Assembly: GCF_014200605.1 (NCBI RefSeq)
Contig: NZ_JACHCE010000004.1
Coordinates: forward strand, 261,619-325,618
Direction of reading: 5' to 3'
Length of the DNA stretch: 64,000 nt
Origin: Pedobacter cryoconitis
Lineage (GTDB): Bacteria; Bacteroidota; Bacteroidia; Sphingobacteriales; Sphingobacteriaceae
In this document: piece after piece, positions 34,420-43,836 of the stretch
Position numbering within the stretch: the first letter of the stretch is position 1
How the letters are laid out: each line of letters starts with the position of its first letter
Position numbers and translations under genes: made by a program
Notes under the pieces: generated by a model
What the model saw: the letters and a program-made list of their open reading frames with translations, nothing else
What the model was told of the DNA's origin: nothing
The model's database searches: none

Positions 34420-35553
34420 CTAGTCTATGATATAAACCGGCATACGAAATATAAAGCTCGTTCCAGTAGTGTTTGAAGTTACTGCTAGATTTCCACCATG
34501 CGCATTTGCAATTTGAGCGGCGATATACAATCCTAAACCCAGTCCTTGCTGACTTGGACTACTAGCTTCTCTGGTGAAAGGTTCAAATAATGTTTCGAGT
34601 GCATCTTCAGGAATCGGCTTACCTCCATTTGAAACAATAAGCTCGAAATAATTTAGCGCTATTCTGGCAATGACTTTTACAGGTTCATTCGGTGATCCAT
34701 GGGTAAGCGCATTGGCTACCAGGTTTGATAATAATTGTGAAATGCGGTCTGCATCACAATTAATAGTTTTTTTAACTTCAAAATCTACGGTTACTATTCT
34801 TTCAGGAAAAGTTATACGCAACTCCTCTATAACATGCAAAATAATTGGTTCGATGAATACATCTTTTAAATCCAGGGATAGGCCCCCTCCCAAACGCACC
34901 CTGGCAAAATCCATAACATTAGCTATCAGCTCTTCCATACGAAGGCTGCTTTTTTTAATCATGCCTACAATTGATTTATCGCGGTCAGATGAAGCAGAAC
35001 GGGTTAAAAGTGACGCACCTGATTTTATTGCGCCTAAAGGATTTCTTAAATCATGGCCTAAAACAGCAATAAATTGCTCTCTTAATGTCGCCATTTCACG
35101 TTCTTTTAATAAAGTCTTTTCTGCGTCAATAACCGCATGCCGTAAATTTTCTTCATAAACTTTTCTCTCAGTAGCCTTATAAACATTTAAACGTATAAAT
35201 AATGGTTTGTTGTTCTCATCGTTTCTAATATATCCATTTAGAAGAATATGAAGCTTGCTGCCATCTTTTAATAATAATTCGGCAGCGACCTCTTCAAAAG
35301 ATCCATGTAATTTTAATAATGGAGATAAATGGGTTTCATAAAAAATTCTGCTGCCCATAGCCAGCAAACCGGTCATACGTTTACCAATCAGATCTTCTTT
35401 ATTATAACCCAGCCATTCCAGTAATTTGGAGTTTATTCTGATAATTTCGCCACGTGGATTTGTAGAGATATAACCAGATAATGAATGTTCAAGAAAGTCC
35501 TCAAAGTTATTCTCAAGGCCTGAATTGTTAGGTTCTTTTGGATCTGACGACAT
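34420..35553 (-). CDS. PAS-domain sensor histidine kinase
   Basis: The 377-residue soluble kinase has a PAS domain (SGYISTNPRGEIIRINSKLLEWLGY, about residues 28-130), a HisKA dimerisation domain with the phosphoacceptor in AVLGHDLRNPLGAI, and a HATPase with GLGLGLYIAAQIANAHGG. It starts just one base before the stop of the RsbQ-like hydrolase gene, so the two are almost certainly coupled. In Bacillus, RsbQ works with the PAS-domain phosphatase RsbP; here a PAS kinase takes that place. No response regulator is adjacent, so the output is unknown. Confidence 0.88.
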   Translation of the reverse strand: MSSDPKEPNNSGLENNFEDFLEHSLSGYISTNPRGEIIRINSKLLEWLGYNKEDLIGKRMTGLLAMGSRIFYETHLSPLLKLHGSFEEVAAELLLKDGSKLHILLNGYIRNDENNKPLFIRLNVYKATERKVYEENLRHAVIDAEKTLLKEREMATLREQFIAVLGHDLRNPLGAIKSGASLLTRSASSDRDKSIVGMIKKSSLRMEELIANVMDFARVRLGGGLSLDLKDVFIEPIILHVIEELRITFPERIVTVDFEVKKTINCDADRISQLLSNLVANALTHGSPNEPVKVIARIALNYFELIVSNGGKPIPEDALETLFEPFTREASSPSQQGLGLGLYIAAQIANAHGGNLAVTSNTTGTSFIFRMPVYIID

Positions 35554-35554
35554 A

Positions 35555-36343
35555 TTATAAATAAGCTTTTATAGCTGATATTGTTTCCTCAGGGGCACTC
35601 AAATGAGGACAATGACCAGTTGCTTCTAAAATTACCAGCTTACTCTGATCCATTTTTTCATGAATGTACTCACCAACTTCTATAGGCGCAATAATGTCAT
35701 CCGAACATTGAAGTATCAATGCGGGTATAGTACAAGTACTCAATACACTCCGGCTGTCAGTGAGAAAAGTTACACGTGCAAATTGCTGAGCGATAGCAGG
35801 ATCAGTACGGCAAAAACTATCCGTTAATTCTTCCCCCAACTCACTCCTGCCAGGATTGGCCATTATTAATGGGGCCATTGTCATTGACCATCCCATATGA
35901 TTTGTATTTAACGACTCTAAAAGTTCATCAATCTCACTCTTGCTAAATCCTCCCGTATAATCTCCGTCATTGATATAAGAAGCAGATGGAGATACTAAAA
36001 TTAATGTTTTAAATAAGTGAGGTGCCTTTTCTGCTGAAAGTATCCCCATCATGGCGCTAACGGAGTGCCCAATAAAAATAATATCTTCTAAGTTCAGCTT
36101 CTCTGCAATCTCAATTATATCCTGAGTGTAACCATCCAGGTCTTTATATTTTGCCGGGTGATATGCTTTCAGGTCAGATTTCCCCGCTCCAACATGATCA
36201 AATAAAATGATTTGATAAGAATCCTCAAAGGCAGGTGTAATAAAGCGCCACATATTTTGATCGCAACCAAAACCATGTGCAAACATCATAGGTGATGTAC
36301 CACTCCCCTTTATTACGACATTGTTCCTGCTAATTACATCCAT
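35555..36343 (-). CDS. RsbQ-like alpha/beta hydrolase (signal-receptor type)
   Basis: The 262-residue protein resembles RsbQ and the plant KAI2/D14 receptor hydrolases: MMFAHGFGCDQNMWR oxyanion region, nucleophile in GHSVSAM (Ser near residue 95), acid in SDDIIAP and His in GHCPHLS. No signal peptide. These proteins act as receptors that hydrolyse or bind a small molecule and hand the signal to a PAS partner. The PAS kinase gene follows with one base between them, which is strong support for such a pair. The ligand is unknown. Confidence 0.87.
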   Translation of the reverse strand: MDVISRNNVVIKGSGTSPMMFAHGFGCDQNMWRFITPAFEDSYQIILFDHVGAGKSDLKAYHPAKYKDLDGYTQDIIEIAEKLNLEDIIFIGHSVSAMMGILSAEKAPHLFKTLILVSPSASYINDGDYTGGFSKSEIDELLESLNTNHMGWSMTMAPLIMANPGRSELGEELTDSFCRTDPAIAQQFARVTFLTDSRSVLSTCTIPALILQCSDDIIAPIEVGEYIHEKMDQSKLVILEATGHCPHLSAPEETISAIKAYL

Positions 36344-36501
36344 TGAATTCTTTATTATAATCCGGATAAATAGTCAATTACTATAAAGGCATTTTGTGAA
36401 ATCGAATTTTCAAACGATTTGTTCAAAAATACAAATATTTCTTTAAACAAATGAATGTACCAGATCATCTGGCAATTGAAATACTGCTCTATACACAGAA
36501 A

Positions 36502-37608
36502 CTATGCTCCTGCCTTTCTCTTCCTCCAGAATTCAGCATCAGGCCATCTCTTTTCTTCCTTGTAATACTGAGATTTAGTACTGATATAATCGTCGTATAT
36601 TCTTTTCAAACCTTCATTATAATTATTGATACTATTCGCATCCTCATCCTGACTTATAATAGCCAGTGCCCCATTACAAGCTGAACTCATTGCAAAGCCG
36701 ATTCCCATAGAAGAAATAGGATCAAATGAACAGGCAGCATCACCAATTGCAATAAAATTTTTAATTTTTGTGCTATCCGTAAAGTGAGAATATGCATTTT
36801 TTACCCAGGGCTTTTCAAAAGCCACTGTTCCTGAAACCTTATGTTTCACATGAACCGTATCTAATAATAATGCTGTCCAGTTTTCAATTTTATTAATCTG
36901 CTTCTTTTTTGCATTACCAGCATCCGTAAATAATGATAAAACTATCTTTTTTTCAGGTAAAACGGCATAATACCACCAGCCATCCTCAACTGTTTCCAGG
37001 AAAAAATCCTGCGCTAAATCTTGCTCTTCCTGAAATTCAAGAAAAGCCCCAACGGCTACTAATTCATCATCTTTTGTAATATTTGCTTCCAGGTGCCTTG
37101 CTAAATGTGACTGTCTGCCTGTAGCATCAATTAAATATCTGGCATTAACAATAAATCTGCCTTCTGTTTCGTGATTGATATTTACCTGCCATCCTTCGCC
37201 CTGAGCCTGATACTCCGTACAACGGGTGTCGGCCATAATAACAGCGCCCATATCACTGGCTTTAGCTAACAAAGTCAAATCAAAAGTAGAACGGTTAAGC
37301 TGGTAACTATCAATATGTGTACTGCTTATTGAATGACGCTCAGTGATTTGTGAACTACCCCAGGCTGCATTACTACTATAGCCGGGCAGAAAGCAATCAT
37401 CTCCGAAATCAGACTTATCTAACCCCAAATAATCAAGAAGATCAAAAATACTTGAACTCACCTGCTCTCCTATTCTTTGAATATTCAAATCACTCTGCTC
37501 TACAACTGTAACATTTAAATCTGAAAATTTTAAAATACTTAAAGCGGCAGAGGCCCCTGCAGGGCCTCCACCAACTATAAGTACATCTGTATCAAATGCA
37601 TTTATCAT
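36502..37608 (-). CDS. lodB: LodB-like FAD-dependent maturation oxidoreductase
   Basis: The 368-residue flavoprotein starts with the FAD motif GGGPAGASAALSI at about residues 13-25 and carries a second flavin motif GDAACSFDPISSMGIGFA near residue 280. This is the tryptophan-halogenase/geranylgeranyl-reductase-like fold. Its gene starts five bases after the LodA-like gene. LodB proteins are needed to form the cysteine tryptophylquinone cofactor of LodA/GoxA oxidases. The partner gene makes the assignment strong. Confidence 0.82.
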   Translation of the reverse strand: MINAFDTDVLIVGGGPAGASAALSILKFSDLNVTVVEQSDLNIQRIGEQVSSSIFDLLDYLGLDKSDFGDDCFLPGYSSNAAWGSSQITERHSISSTHIDSYQLNRSTFDLTLLAKASDMGAVIMADTRCTEYQAQGEGWQVNINHETEGRFIVNARYLIDATGRQSHLARHLEANITKDDELVAVGAFLEFQEEQDLAQDFFLETVEDGWWYYAVLPEKKIVLSLFTDAGNAKKKQINKIENWTALLLDTVHVKHKVSGTVAFEKPWVKNAYSHFTDSTKIKNFIAIGDAACSFDPISSMGIGFAMSSACNGALAIISQDEDANSINNYNEGLKRIYDDYISTKSQYYKEEKRWPDAEFWRKRKAGA

Positions 37609-37613
37609 AAGCG

Positions 37614-39938
37614 CTATCTTCTAAATTTAAATCTCACTTTTGATAATTCTTCACTGATTTTTATTTTTTTGAAAGGATGATAGGTAATGGCATTGATACG
37701 ACCAACACCTGAAGCCAGTAACGATACATTTTCTGTAGTTGCGAATTGTTCCTTTCTTCTACGCCTGGCTTTAGCTACATCAAGATAAAATATGGGCGTT
37801 TCAATTTCTATAGCCTGACCATCCACATTCAGACCATTATTATCATATTTCAATTTCACCATGATTTCACTTATAAGTGGCTTCTGGCTGGTATAGAACT
37901 CGTGACCACGCTCAGTCTCTAACAAATAAGGAAAACCGGCATTATTAGCATTCATATCTTTAACAAACCCTAATGTATCCCAAAATTCAACCATTTGAAC
38001 ATAACTATTGAGGCCTCTTTGATAATTCATTTGACGTCCGGATTCCCATTTGCCATTTGCATGAAATCCTTCTTTAGTTAATTCACCAATTAATACATCC
38101 CATGGACTTTGCGGAGGCCACCAATAACTGTAATAAACAGGCGGCGTTGGAATTCTGTCGATAATTTTTCCGGTATTATCTACGATATAATCTTTAACCT
38201 GAGTTGGATTGGTAAAGTTTATGTTTTGTACTGTACAATTGAAGAAATCAGCCTGCCATGGACAAGCCATTCTTTTGGTCAAATCACCTGGCTCACATCC
38301 GCCGCCTAAACATTCGTCCCTGGTCACAGTTAAAAATCCCGTTTCCTTCCCTACATTGAAAACTTTGTCATATTTAACAAGGCTGTTTTTTACTTTTAGG
38401 GTAAATGGTATGTTTAAATTGTAAATAATCTGATTATGAACATTCCAGGTCACTTCAATTCCGGGAGACATGGGTAAGCCAATGCAATTTCCTACACTAA
38501 TCGTATCTGAAGCTGGTACTACACCTTCCCAATGCTGATCTGGCGTCAAATTAAATTTGCCGTCTGCCCATTGTTTGAGTAAAAACAACTGCGTTTCAGT
38601 AAGCGCTAAAAACTTTAAAGGATTCTCATTTCTTACCGAATTAGTGCCTGAATTTAACGGCATTAAGGGAAATAAATCTCCTTCTTTAACAATTTCTTTT
38701 CCGCCTTCAACCGTCAGGTATTTGTTTTGATCTTTAAATAAATACTCCTGAGGATATTTATCCTGAGGGTATTTAGCTCTATATTTTTCTTCTTTCAGGA
38801 TAATTTTATTCTGATCCAGATGATCAAATTCCTTTTGAGTATAGGTTAAAGGATTTGGATTTTCAATAGGCGTTCTCGTATAGGGATCAATACCTCTAAA
38901 GTAATTGAACACCTTTTGGCGCGTTGCATTGGCAGTGCTGTTATTTTTATTGATTTCATAAAAATCCAGACTAGCTAAATTAGCCATTGGCTGAACATTC
39001 GCTACCCATTGATAACCTTTCATTCTATCAAAAATAGGCTTAATGTCTCTCTGGAAATTTGCTTCAAATTCTGGCTTAAACTTACCTTTATCAAATAATT
39101 TTGGAGTAAATCCAGGACTATTTCTAACATAAACATCAAAAATACTGTCGCTTAGCGTACTTATATTAACTACTTCAGGAGCAAAGTCCGGAGATCCGAC
39201 AATACACCATGCATCTACCGATTCTACCTTATTATCAGTATAGGTCACTTTGCAGTACACAGGGCCATCAGAGATATCATCATGCCATTGATCACCACCT
39301 CCAAAACCAGTTAAATCGGTATTACCACCTGTTCTTCCAAAACCACCAAATACAATTAACCGGCCTTCGGCATCTGTAATGATACCTCCCAGTGAGTCAA
39401 CCGGCTGGCCATATTTTACTTTAGCCGGGGGGAACTGCGCTTCAGTATAGTTTGCCGGAACCGATTTTTTATCAAATTTAAAGTTAGAATCAATAGGTTT
39501 TGTTCCTTTTAAAACGGTAATTCTTCTGGGACCATAATCAATGAATAATGATTGCCTGTTTTTGATAATATCACTATTTCTTAACGGAACTTTCCATGAT
39601 GCATAATTATTCTTATCGCCAAATAATAAATTCCCTTTAAGTTCGTCAAATTCATACCACTCAGCTTTCTTATTTGCCAGGTGCACAGTCCATTCTATGG
39701 ATTTAACATCCTTCCTGTTGATGGTTATTTCACCAGTTTGGTCATAGACTCTGAAAGGTTGCCCTTGTTTTTTAATAAGCCCCTTGCTATCCTTAAACTT
39801 CTGGATTTTTTTAGTGGTGATTTTTCCGCCTTCAAATTCTAAAGGTATACCTCCGATTTTGTCAGGAACAATACAAAACTCGTTTGGACTATTTCCTAAA
39901 CGGGCAACTCCAATTGTTGGATGAATTTTAATACTCAT
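37614..39938 (-). CDS. lodA: LodA/GoxA-family CTQ-dependent amino-acid oxidase
   Basis: The 774-residue protein shows the LodA family pattern: HPTIGVARLGNSP at the N-terminus (residues 6-18), GGFGRTGGNTDLTG near 200, and CTQ sites near the C-terminus. Candidate cofactor residues are Cys485 (SVGNCIGLPMSPGIEVTW) and Trp561 (RMACPWQADFFNC), 76 residues apart. Such enzymes oxidise lysine, glycine or other amino acids and release hydrogen peroxide, sometimes as an antibacterial agent. It has no obvious signal peptide. lodB follows and completes the unit. Substrate cannot be told. Confidence 0.87.
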   Translation of the reverse strand: MSIKIHPTIGVARLGNSPNEFCIVPDKIGGIPLEFEGGKITTKKIQKFKDSKGLIKKQGQPFRVYDQTGEITINRKDVKSIEWTVHLANKKAEWYEFDELKGNLLFGDKNNYASWKVPLRNSDIIKNRQSLFIDYGPRRITVLKGTKPIDSNFKFDKKSVPANYTEAQFPPAKVKYGQPVDSLGGIITDAEGRLIVFGGFGRTGGNTDLTGFGGGDQWHDDISDGPVYCKVTYTDNKVESVDAWCIVGSPDFAPEVVNISTLSDSIFDVYVRNSPGFTPKLFDKGKFKPEFEANFQRDIKPIFDRMKGYQWVANVQPMANLASLDFYEINKNNSTANATRQKVFNYFRGIDPYTRTPIENPNPLTYTQKEFDHLDQNKIILKEEKYRAKYPQDKYPQEYLFKDQNKYLTVEGGKEIVKEGDLFPLMPLNSGTNSVRNENPLKFLALTETQLFLLKQWADGKFNLTPDQHWEGVVPASDTISVGNCIGLPMSPGIEVTWNVHNQIIYNLNIPFTLKVKNSLVKYDKVFNVGKETGFLTVTRDECLGGGCEPGDLTKRMACPWQADFFNCTVQNINFTNPTQVKDYIVDNTGKIIDRIPTPPVYYSYWWPPQSPWDVLIGELTKEGFHANGKWESGRQMNYQRGLNSYVQMVEFWDTLGFVKDMNANNAGFPYLLETERGHEFYTSQKPLISEIMVKLKYDNNGLNVDGQAIEIETPIFYLDVAKARRRRKEQFATTENVSLLASGVGRINAITYHPFKKIKISEELSKVRFKFRR

Positions 39939-40150
39939 GAGCGTTAGTTAAGATGATTTCCTACTCATCTGGCTTTTCGGAATGCGCCCCGTTTTTGAAA
40001 TGGCATCTGGACTCCATTCGCTATAAGAAACTTATAGACAGCACAATATAAGTCAATTATCAACACACAAAAACACCCATATGCTAAATATGTAAGAATT
40101 TTCGTTATTGAACAAATTGAATAAATCGCTATGGCTAAAAAGGGTAAACT

Positions 40151-40315
40151 ATGCACAAAAGGAACAAAGAATTGAATGCGTTGGCCGTTCAAAATTATCT
40201 TATGCTCAAATCCTTTCTTTTGCTTTTGATACCGGTACTCTTGTTTTCCTGCAATTACCCGGGCGAAGGAAGTTTAGGAGGTTTGGCTTCAATTACTATT
40301 CCTGTTCAGCAATAA
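40151..40315 (+). CDS. Very small lipoprotein or lipoprotein remnant
   Basis: The plus-strand frame from 40151 (or from the ATG at 40202) encodes LKSFLLLLIPVLLFSCNYPG, a clear lipoprotein signal with lipobox LFSC, followed by only about 19 residues (GEGSLGGLASITIPVQQ) and a stop. It is either a small lipoprotein or a broken longer one. It lies in the 539-base region between the divergent lodA and the histidine kinase. The rest of that region (39939-40150, 40316-40477) shows nothing recognisable. Confidence 0.4.
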   Translation: MHKRNKELNALAVQNYLMLKSFLLLLIPVLLFSCNYPGEGSLGGLASITIPVQQ

Positions 40316-40477
40316 AAGCACTACATCATATGACTTATTTATCTCTGTATAGAAATATTAAATAGCAATGATAAAATGAACAGCTATATTCCAGAAAAAC
40401 ACTATGTAGCAATAAAAAGCGTAGGTTTTGCAAACTAAAATTCTAATTTTGAAGGCTATTGTAGCTTAAATTCCTTC

Positions 40478-41782
40478 ATGCCAAAATTCGACTTCAGTAC
40501 TCTTAATTATCATTATTCACAAAAAAAAGCTTTCTGGGTTGAACTAATAGGGAGTCCATCAATGTTCTCTTTAGAAAGCAGAATATTTCATTCTATCTGT
40601 ATTGGCATGATCGTTTTGGCCAGTTTATATGTGCCATATGATATATCTGCAGGTCTTTATATTGCAGCAATATCCACTTTTCTAATTGGTTTGTTCTTTT
40701 TACACCAGTACTATTATTCCAGATTTCGTGGCAAAACACATAGCTGTACATTATTCGGTTTGATAGGTCTTTTACTTTTAAGCGTTAATTACTTTGCTAA
40801 TTCAGGAATCGTTGGATCTACTGACCTGATATGGCCGGCTTATCTCTTATTGGTATTTACAATTTCTCCCTATCAACAGCATCTCAAGTGGCTAGTTATC
40901 TATTTATTATGCTTTCTTGTATTGCATTTTCTTGAATATTATTACCCTTTTTTGGTGAAATATCCATTCACTGCTGGTCGGGGACAGTTTATTGACCGGA
41001 TTACTGCATTTCCTATACCTGTAATCATCATTTACATCGTTATTAAATTCATGAGGCGGAGTTATGATAAAGAGCGAAAAGCTACGGAAGAAAAGACAAT
41101 TGCAGTCCAGACACTGATGTCTATCATTTCACACGACATGAGGACTCCACTAATGAACATACAAGGCTATCTGGAGTTATTAAATACAAGTGAAATAGAT
41201 CAGCAAGACCGGCTGGTATTAGAAAAAGCATTGCTTAAATCTACTAACAATACGGTGGAAATGCTTTCTAATTTGTTACAGTGGTCTAAGTCGCAGATGG
41301 AAGGCCCAAATGTAAACCTGGTTGTTGTAAATTTGATGACAACATTACAGGCTACCATAGAGATGGAAAGTATGCATGCCCTGAAGAAAAATATATCCCT
41401 GAATTATCATATCCCTCCTGCAATGGAAGTGGTTGCTGATATTAATATGCTTCAGCTGGTAGTACGCAACCTAATCAGCAATGCGTTAAAATTTACTCCT
41501 GGTGGAGGACAGATTTCAATCAAAGCTGAGGTGATATCCGATAAATGTAAAATAAGTATTAGCGATAATGGAAGAGGGATTCCGCTGGATAAACAGAAAA
41601 ATATTTTTTCAATTAAGTCCGAATCAGAATTTGGTACGGATAACGAAAAAGGAATTGGCTTAGGCCTGGTACTTTGCAAGGAGTTTATAGAAAGGCAAGG
41701 CGGGAAGATAGGATTTGAGAGTGTTCCGGGAATTGGTTCCGACTTTTTTATTGTTATAAAACTGACACCCAAAACACACTGA
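40478..41782 (+). CDS. Membrane-bound sensor histidine kinase
   Basis: The 434-residue kinase has about six membrane segments in the first 200 residues, then HisKA with the phosphoacceptor in SIISHDMRTPLMNIQGYLELL and a HATPase with NGRGIPLDKQ and GIGLGLVLCKEFI. No periplasmic sensor domain of size is present, so sensing is probably within the membrane. No response regulator is adjacent. The gene stands alone between small proteins. Confidence 0.88.
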   Translation: MPKFDFSTLNYHYSQKKAFWVELIGSPSMFSLESRIFHSICIGMIVLASLYVPYDISAGLYIAAISTFLIGLFFLHQYYYSRFRGKTHSCTLFGLIGLLLLSVNYFANSGIVGSTDLIWPAYLLLVFTISPYQQHLKWLVIYLLCFLVLHFLEYYYPFLVKYPFTAGRGQFIDRITAFPIPVIIIYIVIKFMRRSYDKERKATEEKTIAVQTLMSIISHDMRTPLMNIQGYLELLNTSEIDQQDRLVLEKALLKSTNNTVEMLSNLLQWSKSQMEGPNVNLVVVNLMTTLQATIEMESMHALKKNISLNYHIPPAMEVVADINMLQLVVRNLISNALKFTPGGGQISIKAEVISDKCKISISDNGRGIPLDKQKNIFSIKSESEFGTDNEKGIGLGLVLCKEFIERQGGKIGFESVPGIGSDFFIVIKLTPKTH

Positions 41783-41886
41783 TCAGATCAGGCAAAACAC
41801 CTTTAAATAAATAAGTTTTAGTTGAACCCGATAAATGGAGTGAAAATTGTAAGTACTTAATTTTTTAAGAAAAATGGTAACCGAAT

Positions 41887-42372
41887 ATGAAAAACAAAGC
41901 TAGCTATTGGATAGATCGCCTGGATCTTCAACCACATCCTGAAGGTGGTTATTATAGAGAAATTTTCAGATCTCATGCCGTAGTTCGTCGTCATAACGAA
42001 AGTGAATTAAGAAATGCCTGCACATCCATTTATTACTTGCTGGAAGGTCAGGATTTCTCCGGCTTTCATCGCTTAAAGTCTGATGAGCTTTGGTACTTCC
42101 ACAGTGGCCAGCCAATAAACATTCACGTTTTAGATAAGGATGGGGGTTATAAGTGTATAGAACTTAGTGATTCAGAAACTGGTAATCTACAAGTTTTCAT
42201 CGAATCCAATTGTTGGTTCGCTGCAGAGATTTCATCAAAACTGGGCTTTGCACTGGTAAGCTGCGCAGTTGCACCTGGTTTCGATTTCTCAGAGTTCGAG
42301 ATGGCAACTAAAAGTTCGTTGAGCAGCGTTTACCCATCTCAGAAAAGTCTGATCGATAGGTTATGCAGATGA
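41887..42372 (+). CDS. Cupin protein of the DUF985 type
   Basis: The 161-residue protein matches DUF985 cupins: LDLQPHPEGGYYREIFRS at the N-terminus, YYLLEGQDFSGFHRLKSDELWYFHSG in the middle (metal-ligand region) and NCWFAAEI later. Proteins of this group bind metal and possibly a sugar or other small molecule; the function is not known. It is a single-gene unit. Confidence 0.85.
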   Translation: MKNKASYWIDRLDLQPHPEGGYYREIFRSHAVVRRHNESELRNACTSIYYLLEGQDFSGFHRLKSDELWYFHSGQPINIHVLDKDGGYKCIELSDSETGNLQVFIESNCWFAAEISSKLGFALVSCAVAPGFDFSEFEMATKSSLSSVYPSQKSLIDRLCR

Positions 42373-42393
42373 TCATGTGGGTGAGTGTTACCG

Positions 42394-42828
42394 TTATTGA
42401 AATTCATTTCCACAATCATAACAATGGAAACACTTATTCACTTTGAATGGGTAAACTAAGAGCATAATTGAAATTACCGTTACCCACCAGCTGAATCTGC
42501 CTTTTGTAGCCTGCCCGAATGCTACATTTTCTGAACCGCATTTTTCGCATTTTTTTTTAACATCGTTTACAGGTTTATCAGTAAAAAACTGATCTTCATT
42601 ATCTACTAAATCATTGTTTTCAGCTAACAATGAATCAATTTTTAATGTATCTTTCTCAAACACCATTAACTTCACTCCTCCTACAGCCTGGTTATAAAGT
42701 GGCTGGATGGTCGAAATATTCTCATCCACCAAGAAACACGGGATTCCACTATCTTCCAATCTGGCCCGAATTATATTAGCCTCAATTGGATTATAAAAGC
42801 TCTTGTATAAAATGATTTTATCAGTCAT
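42394..42828 (-). CDS. DUF2007-type putative signal-transducing protein with zinc motifs
   Basis: The 144-residue protein has an N-terminal DUF2007 domain (YKSFYNPIEANIIRARLEDSGI with VGGVKLMVFEKD). A treble-clef-like zinc site is formed by CEKCG near residue 93 and CFHCYDCG at the C-terminus. A single membrane segment (WWVTVISIMLLVYPF) lies between the two cysteine pairs, so the zinc-site proposal may be wrong. Function is unknown. Confidence 0.75.
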   Translation of the reverse strand: MTDKIILYKSFYNPIEANIIRARLEDSGIPCFLVDENISTIQPLYNQAVGGVKLMVFEKDTLKIDSLLAENNDLVDNEDQFFTDKPVNDVKKKCEKCGSENVAFGQATKGRFSWWVTVISIMLLVYPFKVNKCFHCYDCGNEFQ

Positions 42829-43140
42829 GATTATTATAAAATAAGTTCAGCCACAAATAACGCCATATAGTATTCAGCATGATAAAAAGATAGCTTATAA
42901 CGGAGCACAATATACTAAATAAATTGCCCCCCCTGGGCTTCGGCATTCTCAGTGCAATCATTTTGGAGCGGCAGACAAATAAACTTTTATTTTAACTAAT
43001 TGCTATAGAAGCATTCCAAACTGGTTATTTTTAATGGGTAATTTGCATCTGTGTCCAGGTTATTATTATTAATTTTAACCGGATAAGCTTATCAAAATGA
43101 CTACAGAAATAAAAAATAAACAGCTCGTCCAATCCGTAAC
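42829..43140. other. Non-coding region without recognised features
   Basis: I see no gene, repeat or clear terminator in this A+T-rich stretch. It must hold the promoters of the divergent genes on both sides. A run of seven C residues at about 42927 is the only peculiarity. Confidence 0.5.
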
Positions 43141-43815
43141 ATGAGGAAAACAACTGCACTATTGTTATTTTTTTTGATTACACATACGCTGTCTGCACAG
43201 CATAAGAATGGTATAAAAGTCATTAATTCCTTAAAAGTCTATCAGAATTCCTTTGCTCAGAATCCAAACCAGGAACTGATAGAACTAAAAAAAATGATCC
43301 CCGACCTTGTTCTGGATATCCGGTATGCCACGACAAACAATTTCATGAAACAAATTATGTACCCCCAGGCACGGGCTTTTGCCAGAAAACCAGTTGCGGA
43401 ACAGCTGAAAAAAATCCAGGCAGAGCTCCGCAAAAAAGGATATGGGTTAAAAATTTATGATGCTTACCGTCCTTACGCCATCACAGTTTCCTTTTATAAA
43501 AAAGCTTCTGATCAAAGTTTCGTAGCCAACCCGGCAAAGGGCTCCAAACACAATCGTGGCTGTGCGGTCGATCTTACGCTGATCGATTTCAAAACAAAAA
43601 AAGAGATCCCAATGCCTACCCCTTACGATAGTTTTGCTCCGGAGGCTGCTGCAAATTACCAAAAATTACCATATGCCGTGCTCCGCAACCGGGATTTCCT
43701 GATCCGCACGATGCAGGCACATGGTTTCAGGGTAATCAAAAACGAATGGTGGCACTATGATTTTATAGGGTGGCAGAATTATGCCCTGATGGATATTCCA
43801 TTCAAAAGTCTTTAA
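43141..43815 (+). CDS. VanX-like D-alanyl-D-alanine dipeptidase (M15 family), exported
   Basis: The 224-residue protein has a signal peptide (MRKTTALLLFFLITHTLSAQ) and the M15 zinc-site motifs: SKHNRGCAVDLTL (His and Asp) and EWWHYDF (Glu and His), plus the VanX landmark YDAYRPYA. DdpX/VanX-type enzymes cleave D-Ala-D-Ala, mostly for peptidoglycan turnover and nutrient recovery. No vancomycin-resistance genes adjoin, so a housekeeping role is more likely than resistance. Confidence 0.88.
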   Translation: MRKTTALLLFFLITHTLSAQHKNGIKVINSLKVYQNSFAQNPNQELIELKKMIPDLVLDIRYATTNNFMKQIMYPQARAFARKPVAEQLKKIQAELRKKGYGLKIYDAYRPYAITVSFYKKASDQSFVANPAKGSKHNRGCAVDLTLIDFKTKKEIPMPTPYDSFAPEAAANYQKLPYAVLRNRDFLIRTMQAHGFRVIKNEWWHYDFIGWQNYALMDIPFKSL

Positions 43816-43836
43816 GCCCAGTACATTGATAATATT

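Noticed and set aside
40108..40365. An 85-codon plus-strand frame
   Set aside because: It is a frame-shifted shadow of the small lipoprotein reading frame, whose signal peptide is far more convincing.
43141..43815. Vancomycin-resistance gene
   Set aside because: VanX-type sequence alone is not enough; no vanH, vanA-type ligase or van regulator lies near.
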